Assembly (NCBI GenBank): GCA_021159825.1
Contig: JAGHDR010000217.1
Location: 1-17,501 of the forward strand
Source of the DNA: Deltaproteobacteria bacterium
GTDB lineage: Bacteria; Desulfobacterota; DSM-4660; Desulfatiglandales; Desulfatiglandaceae
Length of the DNA: 17,501 bases
Direction: 5' to 3'
The position numbers were made by a program, and so were the translations under genes. Below are positions 7,694-14,954 of the stretch, piece after piece (position 1 is the stretch's first letter; each line of letters begins with the position of its first letter). The notes beneath the pieces are model-generated. The model had not been told where the DNA came from. It worked only from the letters and a program-made list of their open reading frames with translations, and did not search any database.

Positions 7694-8245
7694 TCAGCCT
7701 GAAGGCTCAATCAAACGAAAGTTTCCATCACCCTTCCAGTAAATAACGTTAATCTCTCTCGATTTGGCGTTTCGAAACACCAGAAAATCCTGTCGCATCA
7801 GCTTGAGCTGCATGGCTGCTTCTTCAGGGTCCATGGGCTTTGCGACCATTTTTTCCACCTCGATGGAAAAATCGTCCGGAGACATCTCAACAGATTCTTC
7901 GAGCTCTTCGTCCAGCGCTTCATCCAGCGCATTCTCTTCAGCTTTTGCGCTATCGCCACGGTGTCTTCTTATTTTACCAATGTGTTTCTTAACCTGGTTT
8001 TCAAGCTTATCCATGACCTGATCAATGGCCGAATACATGTCATCGGTCTCTTCAACGGCTTTGATTCGAGTCCCATTCAGGCTGAGCGTCACATCGGCAA
8101 TGTGCCTGAATTTCTCTACGCTTAAAACAATGTGTGCCTCCAAGGGCACATCAAGATACTTTTTTATTTTTGAAATCTTCTCTTCCGCGTAGCTCTTTAA
8201 ACTCTCAATGGGGTCCGTATGCCTGAATGTTACCGTTATGTCCAT
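7694..8245 (-). CDS. hpf: ribosome hibernation promoting factor, long form
   Basis: The protein binds the 30S subunit near the decoding centre and pairs ribosomes into inactive 100S dimers under starvation. Residues 1-98 form the HPF/YfiA domain (ITVTFRHTDPIESLKSYAEEK start, with basic segment KIRRHRG near 91-97). An acidic linker of about 30 residues (EENALDEALDEELEES) follows. Residues ~128-183 form the C-terminal dimerisation domain (EKMVAKPMDPEEAAMQL...FLVFRNAKSREINVIYW). The presence of that domain makes it the long form, 183 residues, unlike the short E. coli protein. GGAGG lies six to seven bases before the ATG and falls inside the end of rpoN, whose stop overlaps this start by ten bases, so translation is probably coupled. 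Confidence 0.94.
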   Translation of the reverse strand: MDITVTFRHTDPIESLKSYAEEKISKIKKYLDVPLEAHIVLSVEKFRHIADVTLSLNGTRIKAVEETDDMYSAIDQVMDKLENQVKKHIGKIRRHRGDSAKAEENALDEALDEELEESVEMSPDDFSIEVEKMVAKPMDPEEAAMQLKLMRQDFLVFRNAKSREINVIYWKGDGNFRLIEPSG

Positions 8246-9855
8246 AAAATTTCCTCCGGATATCTAGGTGTAAACAATAAAATCAACCCCTCCGGCAAAC
8301 CTAATATAACGCCACATGGCGCTGCCGCAACTCTATCGATTCGAACCTCTTTTCTCTTTCTGGATGGTAAAATCCCCATGGCCTCCCGATATTTGGCCAC
8401 CGTTCGACGGGCGACCCTTATGTTAAGGCCCCGCATTATATTTTCAATCCCTTTGTCACTGAGGGGTTTGGCTTTGTCTTCTGCCTTTATGATCTTACGG
8501 AGCTGTTCCTTGACGCTTTCCGATGCCAGCGCATCCCCGTCCAGCCTTCTGATAGCGCTATTAAAAAAAAACTTTAACTCATAGAGCCCCTGAGGTGTGT
8601 GAACATACTTATTGGTGGTCACCCGACTGACCGTCGACTCATGCATTTCGATCTCTTCAGCCACATCTCTTAACACCAGTGGCTTAAGATAAGCAATGCC
8701 TTTGTCAAGGAATTCCGTTTGAAACCGTACGATACTCTCCGTAACCCGGTACAAGGTTCGTTGACGCTGGTGAATACTCTTGATCAACCACGCCGCGGAT
8801 CGCATTTTTTCCTGGATATATGCCTTTGTTTCATCCGATACCCGACCTTTGTTCTTCAACATCCGTCTGTAATAGGCATTAATTCTTAACTTCGGCAAAC
8901 CATCTTCGTTTTGGATGATTTCGTAGCCGTCCCCCACTTTGGCCACGTAAATGTCAGGGGTAACATAGATGGTTTCCTCGGCCGCATAAATTCTCCCGGG
9001 CCTGGGATCCAGCGCCTGAATAGCGGCAACCGCCGTCAAAACATCCTGAACACCAACGCCAAGCTGATCGGCAACCTGACGGTACCGTTTCTCCTCCAAA
9101 TCCTTGAGGTGATCCCTGATGATTTTCTCCACCAGAGTCCCGGCGAGATCCTGAAATAAGGCCTGTATCAACAGGCATTCCCTGGTGTCCCTTGCCGCCA
9201 CACCCACAGGATCAAAATTCTGAATTAGCGCCAGTACCTCCCTGATATCATCAACCAAGTTGCCGGTTGCCTGGGATATTTCGTCCAGAGTAACCTCTAA
9301 ATACCCGTCATCATTCAAGTTGCCAATGATATAGGCACCAATTCCCTTTTTTTCATCATTCACATTGCTCATATTCAACTGCCAGAACAGGTGTGAAGAC
9401 AGGTCCGTTTTGGTAGCCGTAAAATTCTCAAAGGACGGCGCATCTTTCTGTTCGGTGTGCCTTTCCGAAAAATTTTCGGAATAACCGCTATTGTATTCTG
9501 AAAGATAGCTTTCCCAATCCACATCATCCCTTGCCCGTTCCTCTACGGTCACTTCGGGAAGTGAAGGAGAGTCCGGGTCCGGGCCGGAATCATCTCCTGA
9601 GGGATTTTCAGATTTTACTTCCAGAGATGCCTGTAATGCCTTCTCGGATTCCGCCTCTTTCTCTCCCGCACCATCATCCCCGTCAATCTCATCTCGACTC
9701 ATCTCTTCAAGGATAGGGTTTTCCTCCATTTCCTGAGAAACGGTCTCAAGGAGTTCAAGCCTTGACAGCTGCAGAAGCTTGATGGCCTGTTGCAGCTGGG
9801 GAGTCATTACAAGCTGCTGGGTAAGAGCCAAAGATTGTCTGAGTTCTAACGCCAT
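8236..9855 (-). CDS. rpoN: RNA polymerase sigma-54 factor RpoN, with C-terminal extension
   Basis: Sigma-54 directs RNA polymerase to -24/-12 promoters that need AAA+ activators. The N-terminal region I is glutamine- and leucine-rich (SLALTQQLVMTPQLQQAIKLLQ), region II is acidic (about residues 50-120), and the C-terminal DNA-binding part has STVSRVTTNKYV and the RpoN box ARRTVAKYRE at 482-491. I start at ATG 9855 (539 residues); a TTG two codons earlier is possible and neither has a clear Shine-Dalgarno. Odd feature: instead of ending soon after ILPSRKRK, as family members do, the frame goes on for about 37 residues and stops inside hpf, overlapping it by ten bases. The tail has no recognisable domain and covers the hpf ribosome binding site. 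It follows lptB by 29 bases. Confidence 0.95.
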   Translation of the reverse strand: MALELRQSLALTQQLVMTPQLQQAIKLLQLSRLELLETVSQEMEENPILEEMSRDEIDGDDGAGEKEAESEKALQASLEVKSENPSGDDSGPDPDSPSLPEVTVEERARDDVDWESYLSEYNSGYSENFSERHTEQKDAPSFENFTATKTDLSSHLFWQLNMSNVNDEKKGIGAYIIGNLNDDGYLEVTLDEISQATGNLVDDIREVLALIQNFDPVGVAARDTRECLLIQALFQDLAGTLVEKIIRDHLKDLEEKRYRQVADQLGVGVQDVLTAVAAIQALDPRPGRIYAAEETIYVTPDIYVAKVGDGYEIIQNEDGLPKLRINAYYRRMLKNKGRVSDETKAYIQEKMRSAAWLIKSIHQRQRTLYRVTESIVRFQTEFLDKGIAYLKPLVLRDVAEEIEMHESTVSRVTTNKYVHTPQGLYELKFFFNSAIRRLDGDALASESVKEQLRKIIKAEDKAKPLSDKGIENIMRGLNIRVARRTVAKYREAMGILPSRKRKEVRIDRVAAAPCGVILGLPEGLILLFTPRYPEEILWT

Positions 9856-9884
9856 AACCAATTCAAAAATACCAAAAAAACTTC

Positions 9885-10619
9885 TTAGAGATTGAAATTC
9901 TCGCCCAGATAAACACTCCGGGCCAACTCGCTTTTTACAATATCATCCGGGGGACCCTGTTCAATGATTCGTCCCTGATTAATAATGTAGGCCCTGTCGC
10001 AAACATTCAATGTCTCTCGTACATTATGGTCCGATATGATAACGCCCAGACCCCGACTTTTTAACTGACGAATGATCTGCTGAATATCGTTGACGGCCAA
10101 TGGATCAATACCGGCAAAGGGCTCATCTAAAAGCATAAACCTGGGGTCTGTCACCAGGGCCCTGGATATTTCCAGCCTCCGCCTTTCCCCACCCGAAAGG
10201 GATAACGCCTTCTGTTTGGCCAAGTGATCAATGTGCAACTCCTTGAGGCCTCTTTCCATACGATCTCTTCGTTCCTGTACCGGAACACGCAGCATCTCAA
10301 GTATGGCGAGAAGATTCTGCTCAACGGTCAATTTACGGAATACCGAAGGCTCCTGGGCCAGATAACTGATACCTTTTCTGGCCCTTTGAAACATAGGGTC
10401 CTGCGTAATGTCCTTGCCGTCTAAAAAGACCCGCCCTTCGCTGGGCCGCGTGAGCCCCACGACCATGTAGAAAGTCGTTGTTTTCCCCGCGCCGTTGGGT
10501 CCCAGAAGGCCGACAATCTCCTGTCTGTTGACCGTCACATTTACACGATCAACGACCCGTTTACCGCCATAGGCTTTGACAAGACCATTGGCCTCCAGCT
10601 TTTCGGATGCCGCATTCAC
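9885..10619 (-). CDS. lptB: LPS export ABC transporter ATP-binding protein LptB
   Basis: LptB is the cytoplasmic ATPase that, with membrane partners LptF and LptG (not in this window), extracts lipopolysaccharide from the inner membrane. The 244-residue product has Walker A GPNGAGKTT (40-48), the Q-loop region YLAQEPSVFRKLT, the ABC signature LSGGERRR (141-148), Walker B FMLLDEP (161-167), and the H-loop His H198 in ISDHNVRET. The start is a GTG at 10619 that overlaps the lptA stop as GTGA, indicating coupled translation. Length and motifs are normal. Confidence 0.96.
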   Translation of the reverse strand: MNAASEKLEANGLVKAYGGKRVVDRVNVTVNRQEIVGLLGPNGAGKTTTFYMVVGLTRPSEGRVFLDGKDITQDPMFQRARKGISYLAQEPSVFRKLTVEQNLLAILEMLRVPVQERRDRMERGLKELHIDHLAKQKALSLSGGERRRLEISRALVTDPRFMLLDEPFAGIDPLAVNDIQQIIRQLKSRGLGVIISDHNVRETLNVCDRAYIINQGRIIEQGPPDDIVKSELARSVYLGENFNL

Positions 10620-11170
10620 GGCCCTTTTCCCTTCTCCTGTTTTGGGAAAATGACCGCCCGGACTTTCTTGTCCCCGGCACTCTCCACAATACTCCGGTTC
10701 TCTTTAAGGAAAAGCGTAATCACATCGCCTTCAACAAAATCCTCTCCCTGCTTCACAACAGGCTTCCCCGTAAGAACCAGTTTTTCATCTTTTTGATAAA
10801 AAACAGCCTTTTCCCCGGTGGCCACTCCGCCCTCGGCACGAATGATTTTTACAGTCCCGGTGGCAACGATTCTGTCGATACGGGCTGAAACCTTTTCGGT
10901 CTCTTTCTGCTCAGAAGGGTTTTCATAAAATACCACCAATTTCTGACACAATACGGTGAAATCATCCCGCTTGGCTTCCACATCGCCTGCAAAGGTTACC
11001 CTCTTTTTATTACCATCGGCTTCCAGGGTCTTGCTTTTGATCACCATCGGACCCGGGCTCTTTTTTTGAGCCTTCTCACCGGGACCGGCCGACAGGGCCG
11101 AACCGGCCTCCCCCCCCAGCAGAAGCAGTACCGCCAACACGAAAACCAGGTAAAATGCAAACCGTTTCAT
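10616..11170 (-). CDS. lptA: LPS transport periplasmic protein LptA
   Basis: LptA forms the periplasmic bridge along which lipopolysaccharide moves to the outer membrane. The 184-residue precursor begins with a signal peptide (KR followed by a hydrophobic run, residues ~4-20) with a likely cut after A28 in SALSA-G. The mature part is an OstA-type beta-jellyroll: SKTLEADGNKKRVTFAGDVEA, then ATGTVKIIRAEGGVATGEKAV-like and a final VEGDVITLFL strand. A Lys-rich tail ends the protein. It overlaps lptC by four bases (ATGA) upstream and lptB (GTGA) downstream. Confidence 0.92.
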   Translation of the reverse strand: MKRFAFYLVFVLAVLLLLGGEAGSALSAGPGEKAQKKSPGPMVIKSKTLEADGNKKRVTFAGDVEAKRDDFTVLCQKLVVFYENPSEQKETEKVSARIDRIVATGTVKIIRAEGGVATGEKAVFYQKDEKLVLTGKPVVKQGEDFVEGDVITLFLKENRSIVESAGDKKVRAVIFPKQEKGKGP

Positions 11171-11751
11171 TGCGTTGCCGATACCCCCGCTTCCTGGTTA
11201 ATGGTTGTCACCACATTTGACAAAATCTTGATCCTATTCTCTGAAAGATCGGCAAAAATGCCTTTTCCCTTCACCGTAAAGAATGGACCGGATATTTCCA
11301 CCGGTTCTTCATTATTCACAGTGCCTTTTTTTTCGTCAATTACCACATACTCCGTAAGAAAACGATACTCGGTTCCGTAAGAACCGTCCAATTCGCCCTG
11401 AAGTTCAATCTTTCCAATGTCCTTACAGTAAATCCCTTTCTCGCCTCTCAGGGAAAACCCGGGCCTTCCCTCGGCCTCCACCTTCAGATAAAAATCAAAG
11501 AACCGAATGGTTTTTCTATCTTCTGATAAACGAACCTCCTTTGCGTCGAGAGCCCATTTTATTTTTCCATCCAGATCATCCTGGCGATAATGAATATCTT
11601 TGAGTTCTACACCTTCACCCGAAATAACGTCCTTTAGAAAAGCGGTGGTTTTGATGAAATCTCTACCGGCTTTTGCAAAATAGAAACCCACCGCCAGAAA
11701 TAAAACGAGGACTCCCACAAGGGGCCAATGTCTTTTCAAAAAACTTTTCAT
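11167..11751 (-). CDS. lptC: LPS export system protein LptC
   Basis: LptC is the bitopic inner-membrane protein that receives lipopolysaccharide from LptB2FG and passes it to LptA. The 194-residue product has a single N-terminal membrane helix (about residues 9-26) and a periplasmic OstA-like beta domain; recognisable pieces are WALDAKEVRLSEDRKTIRFFD and ISGPFFTVKGKGIFADL. The family diverges strongly in sequence, so position between kdsC and lptA is part of the evidence. It starts 18 bases after the kdsC stop. Confidence 0.9.
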   Translation of the reverse strand: MKSFLKRHWPLVGVLVLFLAVGFYFAKAGRDFIKTTAFLKDVISGEGVELKDIHYRQDDLDGKIKWALDAKEVRLSEDRKTIRFFDFYLKVEAEGRPGFSLRGEKGIYCKDIGKIELQGELDGSYGTEYRFLTEYVVIDEKKGTVNNEEPVEISGPFFTVKGKGIFADLSENRIKILSNVVTTINQEAGVSATQ

Positions 11752-11769
11752 GAGACCAGTCGCAGTATA

Positions 11770-12306
11770 TCAACCCCTGCTTTGTTCTGTAAAGGCAATT
11801 CTAGGCCAGCACCCACGGCATTTCAGTATCCATTCGCAAATCTCCCTGACAGCGCCGTGACCCCCTCTTTTGCTCGTTATGAAATCCGCCGCTTCCCGAA
11901 CTTCCCCGGCAGCATCCGCCACGGCAATACACAAACCGGACTCGCGAAACATGGCCAGATCGGGCAAATCATCCCCAACAGAGCCCACCTGTGATTTCAT
12001 AAGGCCTCTTTTTTCAATCAAGCGTCTGCAAACGAGGCGTTTGTCCGATGTTCCTTGATACACCTCACGAATTCCCAGTTCCCTGGCGCGATGGGCAACA
12101 GCCCGGGACCTTCGACCGGTGACAATAACCACTTCAACCCCATCGCGCATGAGCAGTTTCAAACCAAAACCGTCCTTTACATCAAAGGATTTAACCTCTT
12201 CCCCCTTTTCATTCAACGTAATACGACCGTCCGTTAAAACCCCGTCAACGTCCAGGAAAAGCAGTTTTATTCCGGCAGCCTTATCTTCCATTGTGTTCCA
12301 CTCCAT
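11770..12306 (-). CDS. kdsC: 3-deoxy-D-manno-octulosonate 8-phosphate phosphatase
   Basis: KdsC hydrolyses Kdo 8-phosphate to Kdo, the step after KdsA. It belongs to the HAD superfamily C0 type: the nucleophile motif LFLDVDGVLTDG gives D19 and D21; VTGRRS is motif II; and VGDDLPDLAMF supplies the Mg-binding acidic pair, preceded by a conserved Lys region. The 178-residue length is usual apart from a short C-terminal tail (RIAFTEQSRG). The first ATG lacks a Shine-Dalgarno, whereas the second (M6) has GGAG nine bases upstream, so translation may begin five codons later. It follows kdsA by 21 bases; the isomerase gene kdsD, often placed between the two, is absent. Confidence 0.94.
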   Translation of the reverse strand: MEWNTMEDKAAGIKLLFLDVDGVLTDGRITLNEKGEEVKSFDVKDGFGLKLLMRDGVEVVIVTGRRSRAVAHRARELGIREVYQGTSDKRLVCRRLIEKRGLMKSQVGSVGDDLPDLAMFRESGLCIAVADAAGEVREAADFITSKRGGHGAVREICEWILKCRGCWPRIAFTEQSRG

Positions 12307-12327
12307 CGGTGGTGGGTATGAGCGCGC

Positions 12328-13149
12328 CTAAGACCGGACCAGCGCATGGATGCTCTTGAGCATTTTCACCAAGGGCTTTATCGTTTTGAGAGGCAGTGAA
12401 TTGGGCCCATCGCACAGGGCGCAATCCGGGTCAGGGTGTACTTCCATGAAAACCCCGTTTGCGCCTGCCGCCACAGCCGCTTTTGCAAGACAGCCCACAA
12501 ACTCCCGCTCTCCACCGGAACTGTCCCCTGAACCACCCGGCAGTTGTACGCTGTGTGTGGCATCAAACACGATGGGAAAGCCGAGTTTTGCCATTATGGT
12601 CAGGGATCTCATGTCAACCACGAGGTTGTTGTAGCCGAAAGAAAATCCTCTCTCCGTAACCAGAATATTCCGGTTTCCGGCGGCGGTCACCTTCTCAGTG
12701 ATCGGCCCCATTTCAAGAGGCGAAATGAACTGACCTTTCTTGATATTGATGGGAATTCCGAATTTAGCCACATGCACGAGGAGATCGGTCTGGCGACACA
12801 AGAACGCCGGGATCTGGATCACATCGAGTACCCGGGCCGCTTTTTCCACGTCACTGATACGATGCACATCCGACAAAACAGGCAATCCGAACTGCTCCTT
12901 GACCTTTTGAAGAATATGAAGCCCCTTGTCGAGACCGGGGCCTCGGTAGGAGTTCAAAGAGGTCCGGTTCGCTTTATCATAAGAGGCTTTAAAAATAATC
13001 GGCATTTGGAGATCATCACACATCTCCTTCAAATAACGTGCGATTTCCAGCGTGCTGGACTCACTTTCAATGACGCAGGGTCCTGCAATCAAGAAAAACT
13101 GCCTCTCTGCGTCTATGGACAAACTGCCTGGTTCAATTTTTTTTATCAT
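12328..13149 (-). CDS. kdsA: 3-deoxy-8-phosphooctulonate synthase, metal-dependent class
   Basis: KdsA condenses phosphoenolpyruvate with arabinose 5-phosphate to Kdo 8-phosphate, the first committed step of Kdo synthesis. The 273-residue protein is a DAHP-synthase-family barrel. The metal ligands known from Aquifex KdsA (C11, H185, E222, D233) are all present with a constant offset of 14: C25 in LIAGPCVIES, H199 in FDATHSVQ, E236 in FMEVHPDPD and D247 in CALCDGPNS. E. coli-type enzymes carry Asn at the first position, so this one belongs to the metal-requiring class. FKASYDKANRTS and the VLSDVH strand are intact. It is the first gene of the long minus-strand run, about 95 bases downstream of the predicted transcription start. 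Confidence 0.96.
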   Translation of the reverse strand: MIKKIEPGSLSIDAERQFFLIAGPCVIESESSTLEIARYLKEMCDDLQMPIIFKASYDKANRTSLNSYRGPGLDKGLHILQKVKEQFGLPVLSDVHRISDVEKAARVLDVIQIPAFLCRQTDLLVHVAKFGIPINIKKGQFISPLEMGPITEKVTAAGNRNILVTERGFSFGYNNLVVDMRSLTIMAKLGFPIVFDATHSVQLPGGSGDSSGGEREFVGCLAKAAVAAGANGVFMEVHPDPDCALCDGPNSLPLKTIKPLVKMLKSIHALVRS

Positions 13150-13249
13150 GCACCTGATTCCAACGAACCCGAAAAGTGGTTAAAGCCGAATTCATGCGGT
13201 TGGTCTTGAGGTCTCAATTGATTTCTTTTAAGGACCGTATGACCACGTT

Positions 13250-13276
13250 ATTATAGCATAGCTTCGGGAAAGTCAA
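13250..13276 (-). promoter_or_regulatory. sigma-70-type promoter of the kdsA operon
   Basis: On the minus strand TTGACT (13276-13271) and a perfect TATAAT (13255-13250) lie 15 bases apart, shorter than the preferred 17. The start would be near 13243, leaving a leader of about 95 bases before kdsA. No other good -10 is seen in the 13150-13300 stretch. Confidence 0.55.
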
Positions 13277-13303
13277 GATTCCCAAATGAGGAACAACTTT
13301 TTC

Positions 13304-13332
13304 TTGTCATGTAAGGCAAGAAGACTTATCAT
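13304..13332 (+). promoter_or_regulatory. candidate promoter of the homocysteine-synthesis gene
   Basis: On the plus strand TTGTCA (13304-13309) and TATCAT (13327-13332) are 17 bases apart, about 80 bases before the gene start. It diverges from the kdsA promoter with no overlap of the core elements. Confidence 0.4.
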
Positions 13333-13356
13333 GCATTTTCTCGCTTTTTTAGAGCT

Positions 13357-13378
13357 TGCAAGGATGAGGAACCTTGCA
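13357..13378 (+). promoter_or_regulatory. hairpin in the leader of the DUF39 gene
   Basis: TGCAAGG (13357-13363) and CCTTGCA (13372-13378) form a perfect 7-bp stem with an 8-base loop, ending 14 bases before the ribosome binding site GGGGGAGGT (13393-13401). There is no T-run after it, so it is not a simple terminator. It does not match a riboswitch class that I can recognise by eye. Role unknown. Confidence 0.35.
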
Positions 13379-13410
13379 TGGTTGTTTACTTTGGGGGAGG
13401 TCCGTTTCGA

Positions 13411-14577
13411 ATGGTAAAAAAGAAGGTTTCCAAAACCATTGACGACATCAACAGGAAGATTAAAGAGGGTAAGGTCGTTGTGGTCACAGCCGATGAAATG
13501 GTCGGCATTGTTAAAAAAAATGGTTCTGAAAAGGCCGCGCAAGAGGTGGATGTGGTCACCACGGGGACCTTTTCCCCCATGTGTTCTTCCGGTGCTTTCA
13601 TAAATTTCGGGCACACCAAACCCGGCATCAAAGCCAGCCGCACGTGGTTGAACGACGTACCCGCGTATGGGGGGTTGGCCGCAGTGGACTGCTATATTGG
13701 GGCCACGGAACCCAGAGAGGATGATCCTTTGAACGGGGTTCACCCGGGGCAGTTTAAATACGGGGGCGGACACGTACTCCACGATCTGGTGGCGGGTAAA
13801 AAAGTCGAACTGCGTGCCACGGCCTACGGTACCGACTGCTACCCCAAGACCCAGGTGAAGAAAAAAGTTGCCCTTTCAGACCTTCCCTACGCCATGATGC
13901 TCAACCCCAGGAATGCTTATCAGAACTATAATTGTGCCATAAATCTCACCAAGAAAACCATCTATACTTACATGGGGATTCTAAAGCCCAACGGTGGAAA
14001 CGCTAATTATGCTACGGCCGGGGAGCTCAGTCCGCTTTTTAACGACCCCTACTACCGAACCATCGGTCTGGGAACCAGAATTTTTCTGGGCGGCGCCCAA
14101 GGATATGTCATTGCACCGGGCACACAGCACAATCCAAATGCTGACAGACACGAAAACGGCACCCCCTTAACCCCTGCCGGCACCCTCATGGTGAGTGGCG
14201 ATATGAAAGAGATGGATCCCCGATGGGTTATAGGGGTCAGCATGCTGGGGTACGGCTGCTCCCTTGCCGTGGGCTTAGGAATTCCCATTCCCATTCTGGA
14301 TGCGGAAATGGCGCAATATACGGGTGTCTCAGATGAAAATCTTTACACTCAGGTCATTGATTATGGGAATGATTATCCCAAGGGAGAAGGAAAAAGCCTG
14401 GCCCGGGTCAGTTATGCGGATCTCAAAAACGGTATGATTCGCGTTAACGGACAGGACGTACCCGCAGTGCCCATCTCTTCCCACAAACGGTCGCTGGAGA
14501 TTGCAAACATCCTAAGAGAATGGATAGAAAAGGGGGATTTTTTGTTGACCCAACCCCAGGAAACCTTGCCCGCTTAA
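13411..14577 (+). CDS. homocysteine biosynthesis protein, DUF39 / HcyBio family
   Basis: DUF39 proteins are implicated, in methanogens and sulfate reducers, in making homocysteine from aspartate semialdehyde and reduced sulfur, bypassing O-acyl homoserine. The start at 13411 (388 residues) is chosen because GGGGGAGGT lies nine bases before this ATG; an ATG 33 bases upstream falls before that site. Cysteines C58 (SPMCSSGAFINFGH), C94 (DCYIGATE) and C143 (GTDCYPK) lie in the conserved N-terminal half, and two of these are likely the catalytic thiols of the family. The glycine-rich segments FLGGAQGYVIAPGTQH and GYGCSLAVGLGIPIP follow. It lacks the C-terminal CBS/NIL-ferredoxin module, and no gene for the usual small ferredoxin-like partner is adjacent. 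Absence of membrane or export signals suggests a cytoplasmic protein. Confidence 0.9.
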   Translation: MVKKKVSKTIDDINRKIKEGKVVVVTADEMVGIVKKNGSEKAAQEVDVVTTGTFSPMCSSGAFINFGHTKPGIKASRTWLNDVPAYGGLAAVDCYIGATEPREDDPLNGVHPGQFKYGGGHVLHDLVAGKKVELRATAYGTDCYPKTQVKKKVALSDLPYAMMLNPRNAYQNYNCAINLTKKTIYTYMGILKPNGGNANYATAGELSPLFNDPYYRTIGLGTRIFLGGAQGYVIAPGTQHNPNADRHENGTPLTPAGTLMVSGDMKEMDPRWVIGVSMLGYGCSLAVGLGIPIPILDAEMAQYTGVSDENLYTQVIDYGNDYPKGEGKSLARVSYADLKNGMIRVNGQDVPAVPISSHKRSLEIANILREWIEKGDFLLTQPQETLPA

Positions 14578-14627
14578 GGATTGAGGCGATATGCCCGTCA
14601 TGCTTACCCTCTTGTAAATGAGGCCCC

Positions 14628-14954
14628 ATGACTCCCGTAAATACAGCCATTGTACATATCAACGCATCCTTGCTCAGGGAGATCGACAAAAACACCTTTA
14701 TCTCCTGCATCACGGGCGCATGCGCGGACGAGAAATGGAAGGGGCACGTTCTGAGCTTTTTCCTGGAAACCCCCACATGGTTGATTCATGACATGGTCCT
14801 TTCGGGTGCTTTCACTTTCAAAGAACTCATGGACGCCCAAACCCGATGGAAAACCGAGGAATACGCCGATGAAAACACCACCCGATGGATCCGGGAAATG
14901 GGCTATCTCTCAATGGGAAAAGCTGCTGAACTTGGCATTGCCCGTTTTATCTGA
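14628..14954 (+). CDS. unrecognised 108-residue protein, possible antitoxin partner of the NTase
   Basis: I do not recognise a family. The protein is probably all helical and slightly acidic, with tryptophans at W37, W51, W74 and W87 and no Cys cluster, signal peptide or membrane segment. Codon third positions favour C and G as in the neighbouring genes, supporting real coding. GAGG lies four bases before the ATG, a tight spacing. The gene begins 50 bases after the homocysteine gene stop and its last 86 bases overlap the start of the nucleotidyltransferase gene in another frame. That arrangement, small upstream gene overlapping an AbiEii-like enzyme, is what would be expected of an antitoxin-toxin operon, but it shows no AbiEi-type winged helix that I can see. 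The role is inference from position only. Confidence 0.6.
   Translation: MTPVNTAIVHINASLLREIDKNTFISCITGACADEKWKGHVLSFFLETPTWLIHDMVLSGAFTFKELMDAQTRWKTEEYADENTTRWIREMGYLSMGKAAELGIARFI

Noticed and set aside
12544..13209. 221-residue plus-strand open frame opposite kdsA
   Set aside because: Antisense shadow of an intact kdsA.
13273..13782. 169-residue minus-strand open frame opposite the start of the DUF39 gene
   Set aside because: No ribosome binding site or family features; the plus strand carries clear DUF39 motifs.
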